From the NCBI GenBank assembly GCA_009845995.1, contig VXYK01000061.1:31235-95234 (forward strand): a DNA stretch of 64,000 bases. Reading direction: 5' to 3'. Position numbers and translations under genes: made by a program. The notes under the pieces were generated by a model. The model searched no databases. It had not been told where the DNA came from and saw only the letters and a program-made list of their open reading frames with translations. Position 1 is the stretch's first letter. Every line of letters begins with the position of its first letter. Origin of the DNA: Acidimicrobiaceae bacterium. GTDB taxonomy: Bacteria > Actinomycetota > Acidimicrobiia > Acidimicrobiales > Aldehydirespiratoraceae. Shown piece after piece: positions 17,364-26,291 of this stretch.

Positions 17364-18278
17364 TCACGACTGCTGCGTCTGCTCGAAGACTGTGTCGATC
17401 AGTTCCATCAGAGCGCTGGCGACGATGGCCGACGGTTCATCGACGCGGGTCAAACAGAGGAGCTGCACATTGGCCTCTGGATCGGAGATGGACACGAACG
17501 TCAGACCCGGCAGCCGCAGAGACTGCACGCCCGCGGGTACAAGCGCCACATCTTCGCCTGCTGCGACGAGGCCGAGGATGGTCGTGTATTCAGTGGCTTC
17601 AATAGCGGGTGAGTAGTCGACTCCATGGGGTGCCAACATAACGCGCAGCCTGGCGTGCAGCGTCGGGGATTGTTCCCGCGAGAACCCCACGAACTCATCG
17701 TCACGCAAGTCACCGAGGCGGATTGAGTGCTCGTCGGCCAGCCGATGGCTGCTCGGCATCGCCGCGACCAGCGGTTCATTGTCAAGGACGGTTGCCTCCA
17801 AACCGGCATTGTCGAGGGTGATGCGAGCAATTCCGATGTCGATTCTTCCGGCCACCAGCGCCTCGGCCTGTTCATCAGAGGACATCGTGTGAAGTTGCAG
17901 CGTCACCGCGGGGCTCACCTGCCGAAACCGATGCAGGAAGCGCGGCACGAACTCATATGCGGCTGAGTCGACGAAGCCGACACGCAGGTGTCCTCGCTGG
18001 CCCGCTCGCAGCTCTGCGGCAGCCCGCGCCACACCTTGCGCGGTGACGAGGAGGTGCCGGGCATGGGGCACCAACGCCGACCCGCCCGGAGTCAGAGAAA
18101 CGCGCCGGGTTGTGCGCTCGAAGAGTCGCAGCCCGAGGTCTGACTCGAGTTGACGAATCTGTTGGCTCAACGCCGGTTGGGCGACATGGAGGATCTCAGC
18201 GGCACGACCGAAGTGCAGTTCGTCAGCAACGGTCACGAAGTAGTTCAACCGCCGCAGGGTCAACGCTTGTATATCCAT
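17364..18278 (-). CDS. LysR-family transcriptional regulator
   Basis: A 304-residue LTTR with the N-terminal winged HTH (LNYFVTVADELHFGRAAEIL, VAQPALSQQIRQLE, LGLRLFERTTRRVSLT) and a substrate-binding-protein-like effector domain. ATG 18278 is taken; an in-frame GTG lies two codons upstream. It is divergent from the sarcosine-oxidase-type operon and the shared region contains a perfect CATAAT-N12-ATTATG inverted repeat, so it very likely controls soxBDAG. It could also control the sulfotransferase/MFS genes behind it. Confidence 0.93.
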   Translation of the reverse strand: MDIQALTLRRLNYFVTVADELHFGRAAEILHVAQPALSQQIRQLESDLGLRLFERTTRRVSLTPGGSALVPHARHLLVTAQGVARAAAELRAGQRGHLRVGFVDSAAYEFVPRFLHRFRQVSPAVTLQLHTMSSDEQAEALVAGRIDIGIARITLDNAGLEATVLDNEPLVAAMPSSHRLADEHSIRLGDLRDDEFVGFSREQSPTLHARLRVMLAPHGVDYSPAIEATEYTTILGLVAAGEDVALVPAGVQSLRLPGLTFVSISDPEANVQLLCLTRVDEPSAIVASALMELIDTVFEQTQQS

Positions 18279-18292
18279 GGTCACCGAAGATC

Positions 18293-18316
18293 CATAATCA
18301 CAACATCTTAATTATG
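18293..18316. promoter_or_regulatory. Putative LysR operator between regulator and soxB
   Basis: CATAAT (18293-18298) and ATTATG (18311-18316) form a perfect inverted repeat with 12 bp spacing, close to the T-N11-A layout of LysR boxes, in an AT-rich island (about 18291-18350). It lies 15 bp from the regulator start and 49 bp from the preferred soxB start. The second arm contains an in-frame ATG that I therefore do not take as the soxB start. Confidence 0.65.
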
Positions 18317-18364
18317 AGGAAACAAGTAATTAAGTTATCTGAAAAGTCTGTCAAACTATCACCC

Positions 18365-19660
18365 GTGTTCCGAAGAAACCGGGCTCCGCGCTACTCCGCT
18401 GCAGCGCTGCTTTGGCGAGGCGTTCGCAACGACAGTTGGCCGCGCGTCTGGCGTGAACCGCCGCTCAAGAAGTCATACGACGCAGTCGTCGTCGGTGGTG
18501 GCGTCCACGGACTCGCGACTGCATACTATCTGGCCGCCAACCACGGCATCACAGATGTGGCCGTGCTCGACAAGGCATACCTCGGCAGCGGCGGGTCCGG
18601 ACGCAACACCGCAATCGTCCGCTCCAACTACCTGACCCCGGAGGGCGTGGCCTTCTACGACCGCTCGCTTGATCTCTACAACACGATGTCGGCGGACCTG
18701 AACCTGAACGTGATGTTCTCCGAACGCGGCCACCTGACCCTCGCCCACACGGATTCGGCGGTGCGCACGATGCGCTGGCGAGCGGAGGTCAACAAGCTGC
18801 AGAACATCGATTCCAGCGTCATCGGCCCTGACGAGATCAAAAAGATAGCCCCGAGTCTCGACACCTCACCCAACACCCGCTACCCGATTCTCGCAGCGCT
18901 ATACCATCCCCCCGGTGGGACGATCCGCCACGACGCGGTTGTCTGGGCCTACGCCCGAGCCGCCGATGCCTACGGCGTGGACATGCATCAACAAACCGAG
19001 GTCGTCGACATCGTCTGCGAAGGCGGCGACGGCCCCGACGGTAAGGGGCCAGGGGCAAAGGTCACGGGAGTTAGGACTTCAAAGGGCGATATCTCCACTC
19101 CGGTGGTGATCAACTGCACCGCCGGTTGGGCCAGTCTCATCGCCGCGATGGCCGGCCTCAAACTTCCGATCACCACACATCCGTTGCAGGCTGCAGTCAC
19201 CGAACCCGTCAAGGTCTTCCTGCCGACCGTGGTCGTTTCCGGTTCGCTGCACGTTTATGTCAGCCAAACCGACCGCGGAGAACTCGTCTTCGGAGCGTCA
19301 GTCGACCCGTTCGCGACCTACGACATGCGAGGAACCCTCGATTTCACCGAAGAACTTGCGGGTCATGTTCTTGAGTTGATGCCTGCCGTTTCTCAAATGC
19401 GGCTTCTGCGCCAGTGGGCCGGCCTTTGTGACATAACCCCCGACTACTCCCCGGTGATGGGCTTCACTCCCGTCGAAGGCTTCCTCTGCGACGTCGGCTG
19501 GGGGACATACGGCTTCAAAGCCGGGCCGGTTTCGGGTGAACAGATGGCGAAATGCGTCGCGGACCAGGCCACACCCGATTTGATCTCTCCCTTTGCACTG
19601 TCACGTTTTGATGACGGCGTCCTCGTAGGCGAAAAGGGCGCAGCGGCGGTAGGCCACTAG
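18365..19660 (+). CDS. soxB: Sarcosine oxidase beta subunit-like FAD oxidoreductase
   Basis: About 431 residues. It carries the beta subunit FAD domain of heterotetrameric sarcosine oxidase, where N-methyl oxidation occurs: the N-terminal family segment RYSAAALLWRGVRNDSWPRVWRE precedes VVVGGGVHGLATAYYL and GSGGSGRNTAIVRSNYL. The C-terminus has GFLCDVGWGTYGFKAGPVSGEQMA. GTG 18365 is preferred because ATG 18314 sits in the regulator operator and has no SD; the choice is not certain. The order B-D-A-G downstream is that of sox operons. The closely related N-methylglutamate dehydrogenase (mgdABCD) has the same architecture, so substrate is sarcosine or another N-methyl amino acid. Confidence 0.88.
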   Translation: MFRRNRAPRYSAAALLWRGVRNDSWPRVWREPPLKKSYDAVVVGGGVHGLATAYYLAANHGITDVAVLDKAYLGSGGSGRNTAIVRSNYLTPEGVAFYDRSLDLYNTMSADLNLNVMFSERGHLTLAHTDSAVRTMRWRAEVNKLQNIDSSVIGPDEIKKIAPSLDTSPNTRYPILAALYHPPGGTIRHDAVVWAYARAADAYGVDMHQQTEVVDIVCEGGDGPDGKGPGAKVTGVRTSKGDISTPVVINCTAGWASLIAAMAGLKLPITTHPLQAAVTEPVKVFLPTVVVSGSLHVYVSQTDRGELVFGASVDPFATYDMRGTLDFTEELAGHVLELMPAVSQMRLLRQWAGLCDITPDYSPVMGFTPVEGFLCDVGWGTYGFKAGPVSGEQMAKCVADQATPDLISPFALSRFDDGVLVGEKGAAAVGH

Positions 19661-19663
19661 TGT

Positions 19664-19707
19664 TTCCCGCTCTTGTTCGCTTCGCTCGGTTCCCGCTCTT
19701 GTTCGCT
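19664..19707. repeat. 18-bp direct repeat in the soxB-soxD gap
   Basis: TTCCCGCTCTTGTTCGCT occurs at 19664-19681 and 19690-19707 (period 26). The copies are followed by CGCTCGG and GCGCTCACGGG. The 139-bp gap is otherwise GC-rich and contains no ORF. It looks like an intergenic repeat inserted into an operon whose homologues are usually tightly packed. Confidence 0.75.
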
Positions 19708-19799
19708 GCGCTCACGGGCCGCGAGGCCGCGGGCGGGGCCGCTCGGGCCACGGCCTCGCCGTCTGAGCCGCGTGCGCGCGGAGATTGGCTCGGCCTCTG

Positions 19800-20123
19800 A
19801 TGCTGCTCGTCCCCTGTCCTCATTGCGGGCCCCGGAACTCCGCTGACATGTCCTATCAGGGCGAGGCATCGAGCCGTCCGGATCCATCGTCAACAACGCC
19901 CAGCCAGTGGCGTGACTACCTCTATATGGAGCACAACCCCGCGGGCTGGTTGAAGGAGAACTGGTACTGCAGCAGCGGCTGCCGTCGCTTCTTCACCGTC
20001 GAGCGCCACACCGTCACATCGGAGTTTCGCGAGCCACCGCTACCCGGATCCAAGACTGCGCTGCCTTTGTCCAAAACCACCGAGACAGGGGCCGACACCG
20101 ATCAACAGGGAGGTGAGTCGTGA
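19800..20123 (+). CDS. soxD: Sarcosine oxidase delta subunit
   Basis: A 107-residue zinc-binding delta subunit of the heterotetramer. The start at ATG 19800 gives the conserved N-terminus MLLVPCPHCGPRN. The zinc Cys pairs are CPHC near the N-terminus and CSSGCRRFF, with the family stretch WRDYLYMEHNPAGWLKENW between them. An upstream in-frame start at 19785 is less likely. The TGA overlaps the GTG of soxA, and GGAGGTG inside the last codons acts as its ribosome-binding site. Confidence 0.92.
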   Translation: MLLVPCPHCGPRNSADMSYQGEASSRPDPSSTTPSQWRDYLYMEHNPAGWLKENWYCSSGCRRFFTVERHTVTSEFREPPLPGSKTALPLSKTTETGADTDQQGGES

Positions 20124-22975
20124 TCCGCCGACTCGAACCCCAATCCGGTGAAGTCATTGATCGCGAAACACCCCTCAAGTTCACCTGGAACTCCAAGAAA
20201 TACATAGGTTTTGCCGGTGACACGATCGTCTCGGCTTTGCTGGCCAACAACGAACAGGTCTTCTCCCGCTCGATGAAGTACCACCGGCCTCGTGGGGTGC
20301 TGACAGCCGACTACTGGGACCCGAACACGACCGTACAGGTCGACACCGAACCCAACGTACGAGGAGCGCACCGCCTCCTGGAAGCCGATATGAAGGTTTC
20401 GGCACAAAACGCCTGGCCGTCACTCGATTTCGACATCAAAGCAGCCAACGGGTTGTTCGGCCGATTCCTGACCGCCGGCTTCTACTACAAGACGTTCATC
20501 AAACCGCAGCGACTCTGGCCGCTGTACGAGAAGGTGCTGGCCCGTTTTGCTCCCGGAGGCGTCGTCGATCTCAACACACCTCACGGTTATCACGACAAAC
20601 GCTACTCACACCCTGATGTTGTCGTTGCCGGCGGTGGTCCTGCTGGACTCGCCGCGGCGATCAGCGCTGCCCAAGCAGGCATGAACGTGATGCTCGTAGA
20701 ACAGAATCACCATCTCGGGGGTCATCTCCTTTGGGGGACCGATGAAGATCGAGCGACCGCTCGCGAACTTGAAGCGGCCGCCCGGGTCGCGGGTGTGGAG
20801 ATCCTGACCGACTCTGCAGTGACCGGGCGCTACGACGACAACTGGATCGCTATCTCGCAAAGAAACCATCCGGGTGTGGTCGAACGGCTAATCAAGGCTC
20901 GGGCCAAGACCCTCGTGGTGGCCGCTGGGCTCGTCGAGCGTCCCTACGTGTTCTCAGGCAACGACCTGCCTGGTGTGATGCTGTCTGGAGCAGTCCGACG
21001 GCTGATCAACATGTATGGCGTCCGTCCCGGGAATCGGGCCGTTGTGCTGACCGCCAATGCCGAAGGCGACGCCGCCACAACCGACCTCGAGCGTGCCGGT
21101 GTCAACGTAGTCCAAGTAGTCGACGCCAGGGCCGGCGAGACAATTTCGAAGGCGACCGGTAGTTCCAAACATCTCAGCTCGGTGACCCTGATAGACGGCT
21201 CAACGGTCAAAGCCGACCTGCTGGTAACCGCGGCGGGTTGGACTGCTCCCACCTCTTTGCTCAACATGTCCGGTGATCGACCGAGCTACGACCCAACAGC
21301 GGCACGTTTCTTCCCCACCGCGCTGCCCGACAACGTGATCGCCACGGGCGGACTCGTGGGAGACGGGAGCCTCGACGAACTGATCGCTCACGGCTTGGAC
21401 AGCGGAAAGTTGGCCGCGCAACGAGCGGCAGTGGTGAAGCACAGACTGCAATCAACGGTCTCCCGCGCCCAGAGGCCCGAGGAACCAGAGCCTCCCATGC
21501 CTGAAGATCGTCGTGTCGGTCTGCCCCGCGCACCCCACCCTGAGCTGTACCGTTCCGATACTCACGGAATGGTCGACTTCTCCGAAGATGTCGGCTCGAA
21601 AGACCTGGTGAGCGCGGCTGCCGAAGGTTTCGACTCGGTCGAGCTCGTCAAACGCTTCACCACGGCCACGATGGGGCCGTCGCAGGGCAAGCTCGAGACT
21701 GTCAACACAGTCGCGGTCCTTGCTGAGGCACGCGGCGAGACCATCGAGGAGGTCGGCACCACCGTGTGGCGCCCTCCCTACGCGTCGATCAGTCTCGGAG
21801 CGCTGGCCGGCCGAGTCTTTGAACCGGTGCGGGTATCGTCGCTTCACGAGTGGCACACGGACCACAACATGACTCCCATTCTCGCAGGCCAATGGATCCG
21901 GCCCGAGCACTACGGCGATCCAGGCGCCGAAGTCACCAACGTGCGGACCAACGTCGGAATCATCGACGTGACCCCGCTCGGGAAGCTGGATCTGCGGGGG
22001 CCTGACGTTTCCAAACTGCTCAACCTGCTTTACACCAACAAATGGTCGAAACTGGCGATCGGCCGGGTCCGCTACGGCATGATGTGCGCCGAGGACGGTG
22101 TGGTGCTCGACGACGGTGTGACCGGTCGACTTGGCGAAGACCATTACCTGATGACCACCACCAGTTCCGGAGCTGGACAGATCTGGCAATGGGTCGAAAT
22201 GTGGCTGCAAACGGAGCACCCTGACTGGCAGGTGCATGTCACTCCGGTCACGACAGGATTCACGAGCATCAACATTGCCGGACCCAAATCCCGCGAACTG
22301 CTGAAGCGCCTGGTTGATGACGTGGACCTCAGCCCGGAGGCGTTCGAGTACATGAACGTCCGCACCGGCACAATCGCCGGAGTTCCCGACTGCTTCATGT
22401 GGCGAATCGGCTTTACCGGTGAACTCAGCTTCGAAGTTCATGTGCCGGCCGGTTTTGGCCTGCATGTCTGGGAACAGTTGCTCGAAAAGGGTGCGGACCT
22501 CGGAGTTGGACCTTTCGGTCTCGAAGCGCAGCGGATCATGCGGCTGGAAAAAGGACATTTCATTGTCGGCCAGGACACCGACGGGCTGACCAAAGCCCCG
22601 ACCACGGGACTGGCCCCGCTGATCAAACTCGACAAAGACGATTTCGCCGGCAAGCCCGAACTCGAATGGGCGCTCGCTGCCGACGCACCCGAGTTGCCTG
22701 TGCTGGTCGCTATCGCTCCAACAGATCCTCGACTCGTACCCGACGAGGCCTGCCAGATTCTGCGTGAAGGCACAACAGAGATAGTCGGACGCATCACCAG
22801 TTCTCGTTTCTCTCCCTCCCTGCAACGCTCAATCTGTCTGGGTCAGGTGACACCTGAGTTCGCCGCGGCCGGCACGATACTCACGGTGCGCTTGTGTGAC
22901 GGTTCCGACACCACGGCGAGGGTGATGGAACACCATGCACACTTCGATCCCGAGGGGGTGCGTCTCCGTGGCTGA
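20120..22975 (+). CDS. soxA: Sarcosine oxidase alpha subunit
   Basis: A 951-residue large subunit. Residues ~1-100 form the ferredoxin-like N-terminal domain (TPLKFTWNSKKYIGFAGD), then a dinucleotide-binding domain with VVVAGGGPAGLAAAISAAQAG. The C-terminal third is a GcvT/aminomethyltransferase-like domain (GIIDVTPLGKLDLRGPDVSK, RVRYGMMCAEDGVVLDDGV) that captures the methylene group on tetrahydrofolate. The enzyme turns sarcosine into glycine with formation of H2O2 and 5,10-methylene-THF. GTG 20120 overlaps soxD; the 3' end overlaps soxG by 8 bp. Confidence 0.93.
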   Translation: MIRRLEPQSGEVIDRETPLKFTWNSKKYIGFAGDTIVSALLANNEQVFSRSMKYHRPRGVLTADYWDPNTTVQVDTEPNVRGAHRLLEADMKVSAQNAWPSLDFDIKAANGLFGRFLTAGFYYKTFIKPQRLWPLYEKVLARFAPGGVVDLNTPHGYHDKRYSHPDVVVAGGGPAGLAAAISAAQAGMNVMLVEQNHHLGGHLLWGTDEDRATARELEAAARVAGVEILTDSAVTGRYDDNWIAISQRNHPGVVERLIKARAKTLVVAAGLVERPYVFSGNDLPGVMLSGAVRRLINMYGVRPGNRAVVLTANAEGDAATTDLERAGVNVVQVVDARAGETISKATGSSKHLSSVTLIDGSTVKADLLVTAAGWTAPTSLLNMSGDRPSYDPTAARFFPTALPDNVIATGGLVGDGSLDELIAHGLDSGKLAAQRAAVVKHRLQSTVSRAQRPEEPEPPMPEDRRVGLPRAPHPELYRSDTHGMVDFSEDVGSKDLVSAAAEGFDSVELVKRFTTATMGPSQGKLETVNTVAVLAEARGETIEEVGTTVWRPPYASISLGALAGRVFEPVRVSSLHEWHTDHNMTPILAGQWIRPEHYGDPGAEVTNVRTNVGIIDVTPLGKLDLRGPDVSKLLNLLYTNKWSKLAIGRVRYGMMCAEDGVVLDDGVTGRLGEDHYLMTTTSSGAGQIWQWVEMWLQTEHPDWQVHVTPVTTGFTSINIAGPKSRELLKRLVDDVDLSPEAFEYMNVRTGTIAGVPDCFMWRIGFTGELSFEVHVPAGFGLHVWEQLLEKGADLGVGPFGLEAQRIMRLEKGHFIVGQDTDGLTKAPTTGLAPLIKLDKDDFAGKPELEWALAADAPELPVLVAIAPTDPRLVPDEACQILREGTTEIVGRITSSRFSPSLQRSICLGQVTPEFAAAGTILTVRLCDGSDTTARVMEHHAHFDPEGVRLRG

Positions 22976-23510
22976 ACCCGAGTTCCGCAGTTCTATCACG
23001 ACACTTGCTGCTGCGCCCCTGGGTGCACCGGCGTTGACCGACGAGTCCTCGCTTACCAAGGTGAGCGTGAGAGCTCAAGTTGGAGCCTCACCGCTCGGTG
23101 TCGACTTCACCCGCGCCACTAGGCGCGACGGTGTCCTCATCGTCGGCATCCGTCCCGACGAATGGCTGCTGCTGGGCAACGCAAATGAGGTGGAGACTCT
23201 GCTCGCCACCACCGAATTCGATGCGTCGGTCAGCCGAATCGATATCACTCACAGCCGCCTGTGTCTGCGGTTGACCGGGGTGCGCAGCGCGTCGGCTCTT
23301 GAAAAAGTCTGCAGTCTCGACTTCGACGACATGATGTTTCCCGACGGAGCGACAGGCTCCGCTTCGGTAGCCAAAGTCAGCTCTGATCTGATCCGCGACG
23401 ACGTCAACGACGAGCCCTCCTATCTGCTGCTCGCTGATCGTTCCTTCGGGCAATATCTCTACGACGCGATCCACGACGCCACCGCCGAGTTCGCAAACAT
23501 CTCGTCTTAG
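22968..23510 (+). CDS. soxG: Sarcosine oxidase gamma subunit
   Basis: About 180 residues; a small GcvT-fold-like subunit with no cofactor of its own. GTG 22968 (MAEPEFRSSITT) is chosen, overlapping the soxA stop by 8 bp. Visible family features are the segment GVLIVGIRPDEWLLLG, followed by SVSRIDITHSRLCLRLTG, and a C-terminal YLLLADRSFGQYLYDAI. It ends the B-D-A-G operon; no serine hydroxymethyltransferase or formyl-THF deformylase gene follows, unlike many sox operons. Confidence 0.88.
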   Translation: MAEPEFRSSITTLAAAPLGAPALTDESSLTKVSVRAQVGASPLGVDFTRATRRDGVLIVGIRPDEWLLLGNANEVETLLATTEFDASVSRIDITHSRLCLRLTGVRSASALEKVCSLDFDDMMFPDGATGSASVAKVSSDLIRDDVNDEPSYLLLADRSFGQYLYDAIHDATAEFANISS

Positions 23511-23571
23511 CCGACTGCAGCCGGAACCGCCCGACTTCTGAGATCGATCGTCGAGGCGTTAGCTTCAGCCC

Positions 23572-25740
23572 ATGACAAATGTCAGTCGAGTTTACACAAC
23601 CTCGGTGCTCGCCGACTTTGTTGCAAACGAGTTGACCCCCGGCTCAGGCGTCACCGCAGCAGAGTTCTGGGCCGCCTTTGAAGCGATAGCGACCGATCTC
23701 GGTCCTCGTTACGCGGCGCTGCTGGATCGGCGCGACGAGCTTCAACAGAAGATCGACTCGTGGCACGTTGCAAACCGTGAGAATGCCAACCGCGGGCACT
23801 ATGACTCGAGTGCATACATCGAGTTCCTGCGCGAGATCGGCTACCTGCAGGAACCCCCGGCCGAATTCTCGATCACCACCGGGAATGTCGATCCTGAGAT
23901 AACGTCGATAGCCGCTCCTCAGCTAGTCGTGCCGCTCGACAACGCCCGCTACGCACTCAACGCTGCCAACGCCCGCTGGGGCAGCTTCTACGATGCCCTC
24001 TATGGCACCGATGTCATCAGCGATGAGGGCGGTGCGGAGGCGGGCGGCAGCTACAACCCGGTCCGCGGCAGCAAGGTAATCGCCTACGCCCGAGAATTCC
24101 TCGATCGCCACGCGCCCTTGGAATCTGGCAGCCACGCCAACGCCACCGCCTACAGCATCACCGACGGATCACTCACCGTCACCCTCGCCAACAATCAGCC
24201 CACCACGCTCCAAGATCATTCACAGTTCGTCGGCTACATGGGTGACCCCGACACGCCGACTTCGGTGCTGTTGCGCAAGCACGGCTTGCATCTGTCGATT
24301 GAGATCGACCGGTCCGACAGCATCGGCCGCGACGACGCCGCAGGCATCAAAGACATCCTGCTCGAGGCGGCGGTCACTGCCATCATGGACTGCGAGGACT
24401 CCGTGGCTGCCGTTGACGCCCAGGACAGAGCAGTCGTCTACCGAAACTGGCTGGGGCTGTTGAAGGGCACTCTCACGAGTTCTTTCGAAAGGGCGGGCGA
24501 GACGATCAATCGACGGCTCAACCCAGACAGGAGCTTCACCGCGCCCGATGGCTCGCCGCGCAGCGTGCCGGGTCGCGCCCTGATGCTCGTGCGCAACACC
24601 GGGCACCACCTCCGCACCGATGCCGTCACCCTGGATGGCGAACCCGTCTTCGAGACGATACTCGACGCAATGGTCACTTCTCTGGCGGCCAAACACGATC
24701 TGGACGGCAACGGCGAGTACCGCAACAGCCACACCGGATCGGTCTACATCGTCAAGCCCAAACTCCACGGTTCCGACGAGGTAGCGCTGGCCTGCGATCT
24801 GTTCGACCGGGTCGAAGACGCCTTCAAACTCGAGCGCCATACCCTCAAGATGGGGATCATGGACGAAGAACGGCGCATGTCGCTCAACCTTGCCGCCGCG
24901 ATTGACCGGGCCAAAGAACGGGTCGTGTTCATCAACACCGGTTTTCTCGACCGCACTGGCGACGGGATCCACACCGACATGGAAGCCGGACCAGTGCTGC
25001 CCAAGGCTGAAATTAAGGGTGCCACCTGGTTTTCAGCCTACGAGGACAACAACGTCGACACGGGTCTGGCGTGCGGTTTGCAGAATCGAGCTCAGATCGG
25101 CAAGGGAATGTGGGCGCAACCGTCTGACATGGCCGAGATGCTCACCGTCAAGGTCGACCATCCGATGGCCGGTGCTACCTGTGCCTGGGTGCCGTCGCCG
25201 ACCGCCGCGACACTGCACGCCACGCACTACTTCGAGGTCGACGTGGCGGCCCGTCAAGATGAACTGTCAAGCCGACCGCGACGCTCCATTGAAGACCTGA
25301 CCGCCATTCCGCTGCTTGATCGTGAGCTGAGCGATGAGGAGATTCAGATCGAACTCGACAACAACGCCCAGAGCATCCTCGGCTACATCGTGCGCTGGGT
25401 CGGCAGCGGTGTCGGCTGCTCCACCGTGCCCAACATCCACAATGTGGGTCTTATGGAAGACCTCGCCACGCTGCGGATCTCCAGCCAACACGTCGCCAAC
25501 TGGCTGCACCATGGAATCCTCAACGAAGCTCAGGTTCGCGCGGCCATGACCCGCATAGCCGCCCAGGTAGACCAGCAGAACGCTGACGACCCGAGCTACC
25601 AGCCGATGGCACCGGACCCCGACAACTCGATCCCCTTTCAAGCAGCCATGTCCCTTGTTTTTAGCGGCCGCAACGAACCCAACGGCTACACCGAGCGAAT
25701 CCTGCGCAACAATCGCCTCCGCATGAAAGCGACTGCATAG
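23572..25740 (+). CDS. glcB: Malate synthase G
   Basis: A 722-residue single-chain malate synthase of the G type, condensing glyoxylate with acetyl-CoA to malate. Family marks include VPLDNARYALNAANARWGS near the N-terminus, the catalytic stretch IMDCEDSVAAVDAQDRAVVY, MGIMDEERRMSLNL and the C-terminal GYTERILRNNRLR. Full length. It follows soxG by 61 bp. A link is plausible if sarcosine-derived glycine is turned into glyoxylate, but it may equally serve glycolate use. No isocitrate lyase is in the window. Confidence 0.96.
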   Translation: MTNVSRVYTTSVLADFVANELTPGSGVTAAEFWAAFEAIATDLGPRYAALLDRRDELQQKIDSWHVANRENANRGHYDSSAYIEFLREIGYLQEPPAEFSITTGNVDPEITSIAAPQLVVPLDNARYALNAANARWGSFYDALYGTDVISDEGGAEAGGSYNPVRGSKVIAYAREFLDRHAPLESGSHANATAYSITDGSLTVTLANNQPTTLQDHSQFVGYMGDPDTPTSVLLRKHGLHLSIEIDRSDSIGRDDAAGIKDILLEAAVTAIMDCEDSVAAVDAQDRAVVYRNWLGLLKGTLTSSFERAGETINRRLNPDRSFTAPDGSPRSVPGRALMLVRNTGHHLRTDAVTLDGEPVFETILDAMVTSLAAKHDLDGNGEYRNSHTGSVYIVKPKLHGSDEVALACDLFDRVEDAFKLERHTLKMGIMDEERRMSLNLAAAIDRAKERVVFINTGFLDRTGDGIHTDMEAGPVLPKAEIKGATWFSAYEDNNVDTGLACGLQNRAQIGKGMWAQPSDMAEMLTVKVDHPMAGATCAWVPSPTAATLHATHYFEVDVAARQDELSSRPRRSIEDLTAIPLLDRELSDEEIQIELDNNAQSILGYIVRWVGSGVGCSTVPNIHNVGLMEDLATLRISSQHVANWLHHGILNEAQVRAAMTRIAAQVDQQNADDPSYQPMAPDPDNSIPFQAAMSLVFSGRNEPNGYTERILRNNRLRMKATA

Positions 25741-25756
25741 GCAACGGTGGGTGGCG

Positions 25757-26251
25757 TTAGTGCTTTTTTTGCTGCGACTGCTCGTGGTTCAAGAGGAATT
25801 CCTTGATCGGCAAACCACCGCCGTAGCCCGTGAGCGATCCGTCGGAACCGACGATGCGATGGCACGGTAGGACGATCGGAACCGGGTTCTGGCCGTTGGC
25901 CGCGCCAATCGCCCGCACGGCTTTCGGACGGCCAATAGCCTCAGCTTGCTGCCGATAAGACCGTGTCTCGCCGAAGGGAACGCTAGCCAAAGCCGACCAA
26001 GCAGCCCGCTGAAACTCAGTCCCTGTCAGATCAAGGGGAATATCGAATTCCTGGCGTTGCCCCGCGAAGTACTCCTCTAGTTGCTCTGTTGCGGCCGCGA
26101 GCACCGGATGGTTGTCGGCTCGCGCCGGGTCGCCATCTGAACCCATATCGTCACCCGCCTGTTGGTCAAACAGCAGATGACTCAAGCCTTGGTCAGTCGC
26201 AACCAAACGGAGGCGTCCGATTGGTGAATCAAGTTGTTTCGTAGATGTCAT
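25757..26251 (-). CDS. ogt: Methylated-DNA--protein-cysteine methyltransferase
   Basis: A 164-residue DNA repair protein that removes alkyl groups from O6 of guanine in a suicide reaction. The acceptor motif is VLPCHRIVGSDGSLTGYGGG with PCHR, followed by the C-terminal KEFLLNHE. The HTH part precedes it (GTEFQRAAWSALASVPFGET). Full length for Ogt. It is divergent from glpD with a 40-bp gap and convergent with glcB. Confidence 0.95.
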   Translation of the reverse strand: MTSTKQLDSPIGRLRLVATDQGLSHLLFDQQAGDDMGSDGDPARADNHPVLAAATEQLEEYFAGQRQEFDIPLDLTGTEFQRAAWSALASVPFGETRSYRQQAEAIGRPKAVRAIGAANGQNPVPIVLPCHRIVGSDGSLTGYGGGLPIKEFLLNHEQSQQKKH

Positions 26252-26291
26252 CTACCGACACTATCACCGCGAACTGGGCTAGAAACAGTGC

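Noticed and set aside
16238..17605. Long open frame on the plus strand opposite the MFS and LysR genes
   Set aside because: Its translation is Arg/His/Pro-rich without domains and it lies wholly antisense to genes with clear homology; long antisense frames are expected at this GC content.
21452..22825. 457-codon open frame antisense to soxA
   Set aside because: Covers the conserved GcvT-like domain of soxA on the other strand and has no family features.
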